This document shows positions 7,980-15,711 of a stretch of 64,000 bases of DNA, piece after piece. Source of the DNA: Aurantibacter crassamenti (lineage in GTDB: Bacteria; Bacteroidota; Bacteroidia; Flavobacteriales; Flavobacteriaceae); the NCBI RefSeq assembly GCF_016811105.1, contig NZ_JAFBGM010000001.1:1321126-1385125 (forward strand), written 5' to 3'. The first letter of the stretch is position 1, and every line of letters starts with the position of its first letter. The notes under the pieces were generated by a model. That model did not search any database, was not told the origin of the DNA, and saw only the letters and a program-made list of their open reading frames with translations. The position numbers and the translations under genes are program-made.

Positions 7980-9979
7980 ATTTTTTCGATTAGTACGTTA
8001 ACAGATGTGCCCTCATTAGTTGATGAATGAATATCCATTTTTCCATTTAAAAAATGAACACGATTTTTGAGGTTTGTAAGTCCCATGCCTCCTGTTTTAT
8101 TGAGTTTGTTTTGTTTAAACCCTATTCCATCATCTTCAACAGTAATATCTATTTTGTCTTTGTCATGAATAAATTGTACTAATATTTCGGTAGCCTGGGC
8201 ATGTTTTAAAGCATTGTTAATTAGTTCTTGAATAATTCTATAAATAGTCAATTTTGTATTTTGTTCTTTAATTTCTTCCGTGTTGTAAAATTGAAGTATA
8301 ATATTCGTGTCTTTATCCTTTAGAGTGCTGCAATAATCCTCTAAGGCTGCTTTAAGACCATATTTTAACAGTGTTTCTGGCATTAGATTTTGAGCTACTC
8401 CTCGTAATTCTTGTAAAGAATCGTTAATGTTCTCAAGAATGTCATCTAATTCAGGCAGTTTTTTTGTTGTTTTTGCGATTTCCGAAAGCTTTGATAATTT
8501 GATGCTGATACCAGATAATCTTCCACCAAGACCATCATGAAGATCCGCAGCAAGTCGCTTTCGTTCTTGTTCTGCACCTTCCATCATTATACCAAATAAA
8601 TTCCGATCTTGTTCTGATTTTAAATTTTGAATTACTTGTTCTTGCTCTTTTTGTTTTAATAAATTCTTTTTTTGTCGATTTCGATAAGTTAAATAACCCG
8701 AAACTAGTAAAAAAAGCATAGTACCAAGTAGTATAAAAAGTAGGTAGTTTTGTGATTTTTTTTTCTCAAGGTCTAAATCTGTTTTATCATTTAGTATTTG
8801 TAGTTCCGCAATTTCACGGTCTTTTTTTTCTTTTTGATATAACTGTTCTAAGCGCGCTGTCTCTTGAATGATTTCGTCTCTTTTGATACTATCATTGGTG
8901 TTAAAAAATGAAACAGCATACTCCATGCCTTTTTTATAGTTTTTATCTTGGTATTCATATTTAGCAAGCTCTTTCAATGCATATAAAGCGTCGGGTTCAT
9001 TTTTGCCTGAAGTGGCTTTATAGAATTTAAGCATATATGCCTTTTCTTTGGCAGTATCCCCCATTTTTTTATATAGTTCTGTATATTCTAAATATTGTTG
9101 TGGTAGGGCACCGTAAAATTTTTTTTCTTTAATTAGTGCGGTTGAAATATCATATTCGTTGAGTGCCGCTTTATAGTCTTCTTTTTCTAAATAGTATTCA
9201 CCTAGTTGTTGGTGGAGTAAATGCCACCTAGGAGAGTCGGGTGTCTTTTTAAGTATTTTCTTAGCATTATCTAGTTCCTTTTTAGCTGCTTCTAATGAGT
9301 CCATGCTCATAAGACTGCTAGAAAAAATTAATCGATCTGTTGCAAATTGAGAATAGGCCTCAGTTCGTTCATAATTTTTTTCATTTCCTTTAAAATATTG
9401 ATATGCTTTTTCGAAATCACCATTATTAAAAAACGTAATTGCAATGTTAGAATTGATTAAAGCTAACACTTTATGATTTTCATATTTTTTTACAATAGGA
9501 GCTAAATCTGTCAGATAGGTGAACTCTTCATCATTTCTTCCTTGATTTCCAATACTAGCAGCAAGGTTTAAAACAGTATTTGCCCAAAGGTCTATTAGCT
9601 TTTTTGAAGAATCAATTTTCATTTGGTTTTCAAAAAGGATTTTTGCTTTCTTATAATAATTTTCTGAAATGCTCATTTCACTATAGTCAAACTCTATATA
9701 TCCTATTGTGGCGTAAGCTCTAGCTAAACCAAAAGAATCTTTACTTTTTTTAAAGAAGGAAAGCGCTTTATGAGCACTATCGTATGCTTTTACTGAGTCG
9801 AGTCCAGAAGCAGCTCTTGCAATATCAAGTTGTGTGTACGCTCTTTGAAATTCAGTATCATATAATCCTAATAAATTCTCAAGACTGTCTATTGTAGCTA
9901 ATGAACTTTCCTGTCCAAATGACGGGCTAAGTATCCAACAATATAGCAACATAAATAATTTGATAATTCTTAAATTCAC
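7976..9979 (-). CDS. TPR-containing NarL-type (HisKA_3) sensor histidine kinase
   Basis: A 667-residue membrane kinase. The frame begins at a GTG (9979) directly followed by a signal-peptide-like leader (~1-22); an ATG at 9952 is the alternative start. The periplasmic part (~25-390) is built of tetratricopeptide-like helical repeats, followed by a coiled coil, one membrane helix (~411-431), a second coiled coil and a HisKA_3 dimerisation domain. The phosphorylated histidine is His481 in AADLHDGLGG. A HATPase_c domain (~570-667) has the N box (ELINNALKHA) and G boxes (EDDGIGF, GMGLTNL). It is first in a two-gene operon with the response regulator. The TPR sensor type is common in Bacteroidota; the signal sensed cannot be told from sequence. 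Confidence 0.92.
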   Translation of the reverse strand: MNLRIIKLFMLLYCWILSPSFGQESSLATIDSLENLLGLYDTEFQRAYTQLDIARAASGLDSVKAYDSAHKALSFFKKSKDSFGLARAYATIGYIEFDYSEMSISENYYKKAKILFENQMKIDSSKKLIDLWANTVLNLAASIGNQGRNDEEFTYLTDLAPIVKKYENHKVLALINSNIAITFFNNGDFEKAYQYFKGNEKNYERTEAYSQFATDRLIFSSSLMSMDSLEAAKKELDNAKKILKKTPDSPRWHLLHQQLGEYYLEKEDYKAALNEYDISTALIKEKKFYGALPQQYLEYTELYKKMGDTAKEKAYMLKFYKATSGKNEPDALYALKELAKYEYQDKNYKKGMEYAVSFFNTNDSIKRDEIIQETARLEQLYQKEKKDREIAELQILNDKTDLDLEKKKSQNYLLFILLGTMLFLLVSGYLTYRNRQKKNLLKQKEQEQVIQNLKSEQDRNLFGIMMEGAEQERKRLAADLHDGLGGRLSGISIKLSKLSEIAKTTKKLPELDDILENINDSLQELRGVAQNLMPETLLKYGLKAALEDYCSTLKDKDTNIILQFYNTEEIKEQNTKLTIYRIIQELINNALKHAQATEILVQFIHDKDKIDITVEDDGIGFKQNKLNKTGGMGLTNLKNRVHFLNGKMDIHSSTNEGTSVNVLIEKI

Positions 9980-10031
9980 CTAACAATATTTTATTACAAT
10001 ATATTCAATTGCTAGAGTATCATTGTGATTT

Positions 10032-10080
10032 AGAGCAAAAAATACCTGTAAACTAGTAGAAAATTGTACTCTTGAATATG
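10032..10080. promoter_or_regulatory. Shared promoter block B, upstream of the kinase/regulator operon
   Basis: This is a counterpart of the block at 7286-7336. Both start AGAGCAAAAAA, both contain AGTAGAAAA, and both have TAC(T/C) cores 24 bases apart (10043 and 10067). Here ATATTGTA on the minus strand is at 9995-10002, similarly placed relative to the block. The region also lies just upstream of the second small membrane gene on the plus strand, so it could serve both directions. Confidence 0.6.
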
Positions 10081-10113
10081 AAAATTAGAATATGCCTTTT
10101 ACTAATCTAAGCA

Positions 10114-10272
10114 GTGTTTATTAAGGAGATTTATTTAGAAGGATTTAGAAATTTGGGAAGTTTTATCCAAAAGAACTATATGAAGGTTCTTGCATGGTTT
10201 AGTTTCTTTTTGATTTTAATAAGCCTTTATGCATTAATTTTTAGAATTTCTACAGGCTTTGCATTTGATTAA
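10114..10272 (+). CDS. Small membrane protein, copy 2 (52 aa, GTG start)
   Basis: A second copy of the 56-aa membrane protein at 5194. An in-frame TAA lies two codons before the GTG at 10114, so translation must begin at this GTG or further inside. The protein is 4 residues shorter at the N-terminus but keeps the charged segment, the single membrane helix and the C-terminus STGFAFD. Over the 50 shared codons I count 8 synonymous changes and one conservative Tyr to Phe change. This indicates selection on the protein rather than decay, despite the lost ATG. It has its own terminator. Confidence 0.65.
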   Translation: MFIKEIYLEGFRNLGSFIQKNYMKVLAWFSFFLILISLYALIFRISTGFAFD

Positions 10273-10351
10273 TACCAAGGCGTAGAACAATTTACAAATT
10301 AAGGATAAAAAGCACCTTGCAAAATGCGAGGTGCTTTTTTAGATTGAAATA
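10118..10351 (+). repeat. Long direct repeat, copy 2
   Basis: Same-orientation counterpart of 5210-5440, covering the small gene body from its second codon through the terminator. The terminator loop has diverged (AAAAT instead of GAG) while the outer stem is kept. Confidence 0.85.
10307..10340 (+). terminator. Rho-independent terminator of small gene copy 2
   Basis: The stem AGCACCTTGC/GCGAGGTGCT (one G:T pair) has an AAAAT loop and is followed by T6. It lies only 8 bases before the palindromic operator of the polymerase cassette, insulating that cassette from upstream transcription. Confidence 0.8.
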
Positions 10352-10390
10352 TATGGAAATAATCCAAAAAATTGGAAATAATCCATATAT
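10349..10390. promoter_or_regulatory. 42-bp double-palindrome operator upstream of polymerase cassette
   Basis: Two identical 13-mers, TGGAAATAATCCA, occur at 10354-10366 and 10373-10385, 19 bases start to start. Each is an inverted repeat (TGGA/TCCA around AATAA). The whole element is closed by perfect 9-base arms, ATATATGGA (10349-10357) and TCCATATAT (10382-10390). It ends 21 bases before the ATG of the Y-family polymerase, where a repressor would block transcription. I infer a damage-responsive (LexA/XRE-S24-like) operator; no such regulator gene is adjacent. Confidence 0.75.
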
Positions 10391-10411
10391 TAGCTTCCTG
10401 TTTTGAAGCGC

Positions 10412-11626
10412 ATGAATAAAACCATTTTGCATCTTGATTTAGACACATTTTTTGTGTCTGTTGAACGCCTTTTAGATAGTCGATTAAAGAATAAACCCAT
10501 TCTTGTTGGCGGTCTGAGTGATCGTGGTGTAGTAGCAGCTTGTAGCTACGAAACTCGTGGATATGGTATTCATTCAGGTATGCCCATGAAGATGGCAAAA
10601 GAACTATGCCCTGAGGCTATACGAATTAAAGGTAATGCAGGTACGTATAGTACACATTCTAATCTTGTTACAGAAATTGTTAAAGAACATGTGCCGCTCT
10701 TTGAAAAATCAAGCATTGATGAGTTTTATGCAGATCTCACAGGAATGGACCGTTTTTTCGGTTCGTATAAATACGCATCTGAATTACGACAAAAAATCAT
10801 AAAAGAAACAGGCTTGCCTATTTCTTTTGGCTTGTCTGGTAATAAAGTAGTTTCAAAAGTAGCTACAAACGAAGCTAAGCCAAACAATCAGCTTAAAATA
10901 GACTACGGATTTGAAAAGCCTTTTTTGGCACCATTATCTATTAAAAAAATACCCATGGTGGGTGATAAAACCTATCAAATACTCCGAAATCTAGGTTTAC
11001 GAAAAGTAGGCACTATACAAGAGATGCCTATGGATGTTATGCAGCGCGTATTGGGTAAAAACGGAGCTGTAATTTGGAAACGCGCCAATGGTATTGACCA
11101 TACGCCTGTTATTCCGTTTTGGGAGCGAAAGTCTATTTCTACCGAACGTACTTTTGATAAAGACACTATTGATACAGTAAAACTGAACGGTATTTTAATT
11201 GCAATGACTGAAAACTTGGCTTATCAGTTAAGACGAGGTGAAAAGTTGACCGCCTGTATTGCAGTGCGTATTCGGTATTCTGATTTTAATACCTATTCAA
11301 AGCAAATGCGAATACCGTACACTAGTGCCGATCATATTTTAATTCCAAAGATATTAGAGCTATTTAAGACGCTATATAACCGAAGATTATTGGTGCGCTT
11401 AATAGGTGTCCGGTTTACGCATTTAGTCAGTGGTAACTACCAAATAAATTTATTTGAAGATACTGAAGAGGCTTTGAATCTTTATCAGGCTATGGATCAT
11501 ATTCGAAAAAAATATGGTGATAAAAGTGTGATACGGGCAGCAGCTATGGATGCGCGTACCATAGAGCGAATGCATAATCCGTTTAACGGGCAGCCGCCAA
11601 CTATATTGGCACATCGAAAGCAGTAA
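10412..11626 (+). CDS. Y-family (DinB/UmuC-type) translesion DNA polymerase
   Basis: A 404-residue error-prone polymerase. I start at the ATG at 10412 (MNKTILHLDLDTFF), the canonical family N-terminus, not the upstream TTG at 10403. Catalytic metal ligands are Asp9 in the first motif and Asp103/Glu104 in SSIDEFYADL. A finger motif with GLSGNK, a helix-hairpin-helix (~180-215) and the little-finger domain (~230-340) follow. It is the first gene of a two-gene cassette with a DnaE-like polymerase (81-base gap), analogous to ImuB/DnaE2 or UmuC-type mutagenesis cassettes. The intact catalytic triad argues for a true polymerase rather than an ImuB-like inactive platform. It is probably controlled by the double palindrome immediately upstream. 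Confidence 0.9.
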   Translation: MNKTILHLDLDTFFVSVERLLDSRLKNKPILVGGLSDRGVVAACSYETRGYGIHSGMPMKMAKELCPEAIRIKGNAGTYSTHSNLVTEIVKEHVPLFEKSSIDEFYADLTGMDRFFGSYKYASELRQKIIKETGLPISFGLSGNKVVSKVATNEAKPNNQLKIDYGFEKPFLAPLSIKKIPMVGDKTYQILRNLGLRKVGTIQEMPMDVMQRVLGKNGAVIWKRANGIDHTPVIPFWERKSISTERTFDKDTIDTVKLNGILIAMTENLAYQLRRGEKLTACIAVRIRYSDFNTYSKQMRIPYTSADHILIPKILELFKTLYNRRLLVRLIGVRFTHLVSGNYQINLFEDTEEALNLYQAMDHIRKKYGDKSVIRAAAMDARTIERMHNPFNGQPPTILAHRKQ

Positions 11627-11707
11627 AGACAATTTGATAGTTGTCTGTTTGTAGTATTTAAGTTCAGCCAACAACCATCATTCAATCATCATTAATAAAT
11701 AACCAAT

Positions 11708-14700
11708 TTGTATTTAAACTGTCATACATATTACAGCCTTCGCTTCGGAACTTTTTCTGAGCTTGAACTTTTGAGGCTTGCTCAAGAGAATCATGTAACG
11801 CAATTGGTGATGACTGATATTAATAATACTTCGGGGGCACTCAATTTTGTGCGTAAAGCAGCTGAATATAATGTGACACCTATACTCGGAATCGATTTTA
11901 GAAATGGAGTAGATCAGTGTTTTGTAGGTATTGCCAAGAATAATGAAGGGTATTTGGTGCTGAATAATTTTCTTTCAGAACATTTACATGAAACAAAAAA
12001 ACTACCGCTAATTGCCCCAAAATTAGAAGGTGTTTATGTGGTTTATCCTTTTGAGAAGGTGCTTGAGAATGAGCAAATAACATTTGCTGAAAACGAGTAT
12101 ATCGGAATTTCAATAGCCGATTTGCGAAAGCTTCCTTTTTCACGCTTGGCAAAGTTGAAAGATAAATTGGTGGTACAGCAACCTGTTACATTTCGCAATA
12201 AAGCTGATTTTAATGCACATCGATTGCTTCGTGCTATTGATAACAATATACTATTGAGTAAGTTGGAAAAATCGGAAGAAGCCAATGAAAACGAGAAAAT
12301 GTTTCCGATAATGAACTTAGCGGCTGCCTTTTCAGAATTCCCCTTTATTTTAGAGAATACAGAGCGTTTGCTGAACTCTTGTTCAATTCATTTTGATTTC
12401 TCTAAAGAACGAGAGCCACAAAACCTTAAAACCTATAATGCTACTAAGCAAGAAGATGAGGTGATGATTGAGCGATTGTGCCAAGAAGGGTTGTCTTATC
12501 GGTATCCTGATGGGGGAGATGGCGTTCTTGAGCGTGTAGAAAAAGAGCTGCAACTTATCAAAAGCATGGGTTTTGTCTCTTATTTTCTTATCAATTGGGA
12601 TATTATCAGCTATGCTCGCAAACAAAATTTTTTCTATGTAGGTAGAGGCAGTGGCGCAAATAGTATTGTAGCCTACCTTTTGCGTATTACTGATGTAGAT
12701 CCAATGGAGCTCGATTTGTATTTTGAACGCTTCATGAATTTGTATCGAGCCAATCCGCCTGATTTTGATATTGATTTTTCACATCGAGATCGGCCTACTA
12801 TTACCCAATATATTTTTGATCGATTTGAACATGTGGCACTCTTAGGTACGTATGTGACTTTTAAAGAGCGGGGTGTTATTCGCGAACTTGGAAAAGTGTT
12901 TGGACTTCCGAAAAGTGAAATTGACATGCTCTCTGGTGGAAAATATGACCTCTCACAACTTGATGAGGTATCGCGTTTGGTTATTAAGTACGGTCGTTTA
13001 ATAATAGACATGCCAAATTACTTAAGTATTCATGCTGGGGGTATATTAATTTGTGAAAAACCACTGCACTGGTTTGCTGCTACCCATCTTCCGCCCAAAG
13101 GTTTTCCGACTGTTCAGTTTGATATGGTAATTGCTGAAGATGTGGGGCTCTTTAAATTTGATATTCTTGGGCAGCGCGGATTGTCGAAAATACGGGAATC
13201 GCTAGATATTATAGCCTATAATCAACCGCAAGAAATCAACAAATTTGACATTCATGATGTGCGTAGGTTTAAGACTGATCAGTCGGTTAACGCATTAATC
13301 AAGAGTGCACAGTGTATGGGTTGTTTTTATATAGAATCACCAGCTATGCGTATGCTTTTAAAGAAATTAGAGGTTGATAATTACCTAGGTTTGGTGGCAG
13401 CGAGTTCTATAATTAGACCCGGAGTTGCAAAAAGTGGTATGATGCGAGAGTATATTCTTCGGCATCGAAATCCGGGTAGAGATAAAGAAAGAGCGCATCC
13501 TGTTATGCTAGAAATTATGCCAGATACGTATGGGGTAATGGTGTATCAAGAAGATGTAATTAAAGTAGCACATCATTTTGCTAATCTTGATCTTGGTGAG
13601 GCAGATGTGTTACGCCGTGGTATGAGCGGAAAGTTTCGTTCGCGCGAAGAATTTCAAAAAGTAAAAGAGAAATTTTTTGAGAACTGCCGAAGTAAGTCAT
13701 ATCAAGAAAAGCTTATTTCAGAGGTTTGGGAGCAGATTGCTAGTTTTGCTGGCTATGCTTTTGCAAAGGGCCATTCTGCTTCTTATGCGGTAGAAAGTTA
13801 TCAAACCTTGTTTTTACGCGCTTATTATCCGTTAGAGTATATGGTAGCTGTACTTAACAATGGTGGTGGTTTTTACCGCTCAGAGTTTTATGTGCATGAA
13901 GCTCGTATGTTGGGTGCTGCAATTAATCCACCATGTATTAATAAGAGTTTTAATGCCAATGTAATTTATGGTAAGGCTATTTATCTTGGTTTCGGGTATT
14001 TACATGAGTTAGAGAACCGCGTATCAGAACGTATCATAAAAGATAGAACAGCCAACGGAAGCTATGCTTCTTTAGAAGATTTTTTAGACCGAGTTTTTAT
14101 AACCATTGATCAGGTAAGTATTCTAATTCGTATTGATGCTTTTCGGTTCACAAAAGTCAATAAGCATGAATTACTCTGGAAAGCCCATCTTTTTCTTACT
14201 AAAAACGTGAAAATTGATCACCCTAAATTGTTTCCGCCCAAACATCAAGATTTTAAGATTCCACAATTACATACCACAGATCTTGAAATGGCTTTTACAC
14301 AGTTAGAGCTGATAGGTTTTTGTTTATGTAGTCCGTTTGAATTATTAGTGGAATCCCCAAAAAATAATAGATGCGTAAAGGATTTAGAGCGTTTTTTAGG
14401 CCACCATATTGATATTTATGGCTATTTGGTTACCGTTAAGAATACGAAAACTCATAATGGAAAACGAATGCATTTTGCTACAATGATTGATCAGCAGGGT
14501 AAAGTGTTTGATGCGGTGCTTTTTCCGCCCGTGGCTGCGCAGTATTATTTTAGGGGTAAAGGCATTTACCGTTTTTATGGTAAAGTGGTTAGTGAATTTG
14601 GTTTTCTGAGCATAGAGGTCGTTAAAATGATAAAACAAGACTATATACAAGACCCAAGATATGCTGAAGTGAAAACGAGCGTTAAACATTTTCAGCAAAA

Positions 14701-14743
14701 AGAGAAAGATATGCTTGCATCTAAAGTTGAGGAAAAGAATTAA
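11708..14743 (+). CDS. DnaE-like DNA polymerase III alpha subunit (error-prone cassette type)
   Basis: A 1011-residue C-family polymerase with a TTG start, supported by an in-frame TAA four codons upstream and by the family-like N-terminus MYLNCHTYYSLRFG. The N-terminal PHP domain (~1-220) has NCHTYYS where replicative enzymes have an HxH metal motif, so PHP metal binding is probably reduced. The polymerase core keeps the three catalytic aspartates in PPDFDIDF (Asp352, 354, 356) and a GRGSGANS motif. A helix-hairpin-helix and an OB-fold (~880-960) follow. It lacks the N-terminal exonuclease present in the replicative DnaE at 28077. Its size and pairing with a Y-family polymerase suggest a damage-tolerance role like DnaE2. 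Confidence 0.88.
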   Translation: MYLNCHTYYSLRFGTFSELELLRLAQENHVTQLVMTDINNTSGALNFVRKAAEYNVTPILGIDFRNGVDQCFVGIAKNNEGYLVLNNFLSEHLHETKKLPLIAPKLEGVYVVYPFEKVLENEQITFAENEYIGISIADLRKLPFSRLAKLKDKLVVQQPVTFRNKADFNAHRLLRAIDNNILLSKLEKSEEANENEKMFPIMNLAAAFSEFPFILENTERLLNSCSIHFDFSKEREPQNLKTYNATKQEDEVMIERLCQEGLSYRYPDGGDGVLERVEKELQLIKSMGFVSYFLINWDIISYARKQNFFYVGRGSGANSIVAYLLRITDVDPMELDLYFERFMNLYRANPPDFDIDFSHRDRPTITQYIFDRFEHVALLGTYVTFKERGVIRELGKVFGLPKSEIDMLSGGKYDLSQLDEVSRLVIKYGRLIIDMPNYLSIHAGGILICEKPLHWFAATHLPPKGFPTVQFDMVIAEDVGLFKFDILGQRGLSKIRESLDIIAYNQPQEINKFDIHDVRRFKTDQSVNALIKSAQCMGCFYIESPAMRMLLKKLEVDNYLGLVAASSIIRPGVAKSGMMREYILRHRNPGRDKERAHPVMLEIMPDTYGVMVYQEDVIKVAHHFANLDLGEADVLRRGMSGKFRSREEFQKVKEKFFENCRSKSYQEKLISEVWEQIASFAGYAFAKGHSASYAVESYQTLFLRAYYPLEYMVAVLNNGGGFYRSEFYVHEARMLGAAINPPCINKSFNANVIYGKAIYLGFGYLHELENRVSERIIKDRTANGSYASLEDFLDRVFITIDQVSILIRIDAFRFTKVNKHELLWKAHLFLTKNVKIDHPKLFPPKHQDFKIPQLHTTDLEMAFTQLELIGFCLCSPFELLVESPKNNRCVKDLERFLGHHIDIYGYLVTVKNTKTHNGKRMHFATMIDQQGKVFDAVLFPPVAAQYYFRGKGIYRFYGKVVSEFGFLSIEVVKMIKQDYIQDPRYAEVKTSVKHFQQKEKDMLASKVEEKN

Positions 14744-14787
14744 AAATAACTCTCTTCAATAAACCTTAAAGTAAAATAATAGTTGGT

Positions 14788-15606
14788 TTATAATTCTTTC
14801 AGCATAATATTACGATACTCCACTTTCATTGGTGGCCCAACGTGCACTTGAACACCTAACTTTCCGGCAGACATTCTATTGATGCTATCATTATCAATCA
14901 CTTCACTCATTAAAACACCATTAATATAGTGTTGAAGGCGATTTTCTTTAATTATTAAGTGAGCTTCGTTCCAATCGTCACTTTTGATTTTGGTCTTTAA
15001 CGAGTCTATATTCCCAATCTGTTCTAACACTTCACGACTTTGCCAACAATTCTTTGCAACATTGGCACGTAAAGAACCTTTTTCATCAGCGTTATCTTGC
15101 GTGAAAATTTCTGCTTTTTCACCCCTGTATGCTAAAGTAGCTCTTTTGCGCTCTTCGTAATTTTGACCAGTATATCTAATTTTTCCATCAATATCTGCTT
15201 GATAACCACGCAGTGCAAAAGGTATAGTGTCTAATTGGTCACTGCGATAATTAATGCCACTATTTCCATTTTCTGAAATTTTGAATTCTAATTTCAGCTC
15301 AAAATCGGCTGGATGCTTATCCTGATAAATAATAAAAGTATTCGTTTTTAATAGTGTTTCAGGAGTAATTTCGCCTACCAAATTACCATCTACTACACTC
15401 CAATAGGTAGCATCGCCATCCCATCCGTTGAGTGTTTTTCCATCAAAAATGGATTCAAATTCAGGTGAAACCACCACGTCTTCAGCCTCCGCTTCAGTAT
15501 TTTCTTTCTGCTGTTTTTCTTTACAAGATTGTAGGCTGATAATTAGACAAAGACAAATTGTTATTGAATTTGAAACTCTTTTAAATTGTTTTGTGAACGT
15601 AATCAT
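14788..15606 (-). CDS. DUF1080 (3-keto-disaccharide hydrolase-like) lipoprotein
   Basis: A 272-residue lipoprotein: leader ending in SLQSC (lipobox near residue 28), Glu/Lys-rich linker, then a single concanavalin-like jelly roll. The DUF1080 signature FDGKTLNGW is near residue 55, followed by SVVDGNLVG, NSGINYRS and the C-terminal VHVGPPMKVEYRNI. Members of this family in Bacteroidota include hydrolases of 3-keto-glycosides, but many are uncharacterised, so the enzymatic role is only possible. It stands alone on the minus strand between the polymerase cassette and the molybdopterin enzyme. Confidence 0.85.
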   Translation of the reverse strand: MITFTKQFKRVSNSITICLCLIISLQSCKEKQQKENTEAEAEDVVVSPEFESIFDGKTLNGWDGDATYWSVVDGNLVGEITPETLLKTNTFIIYQDKHPADFELKLEFKISENGNSGINYRSDQLDTIPFALRGYQADIDGKIRYTGQNYEERKRATLAYRGEKAEIFTQDNADEKGSLRANVAKNCWQSREVLEQIGNIDSLKTKIKSDDWNEAHLIIKENRLQHYINGVLMSEVIDNDSINRMSAGKLGVQVHVGPPMKVEYRNIMLKEL

Positions 15607-15711
15607 GTGCTATTTTTAAGGTTGGTAGTCATGCTAAAAGTACTAAAGTTAGCAAACATATACACAAACACAATTAAGTATAATTTTTTTCAAAATAATT
15701 ACCTTTAACAA

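Noticed and set aside
10114-10272. Copy 2 of the small membrane gene as a pseudogene
   Set aside because: Nearly all changes from copy 1 are synonymous, the frame is intact and the terminator stem is kept. Only the start codon differs (GTG), so I list it as a gene with reduced confidence.
10349-10390. The double palindrome as a transcription terminator
   Set aside because: It has no T-run, is made of two repeated palindromes and lies directly before a start codon; the true terminator of the upstream gene is at 10307-10340.
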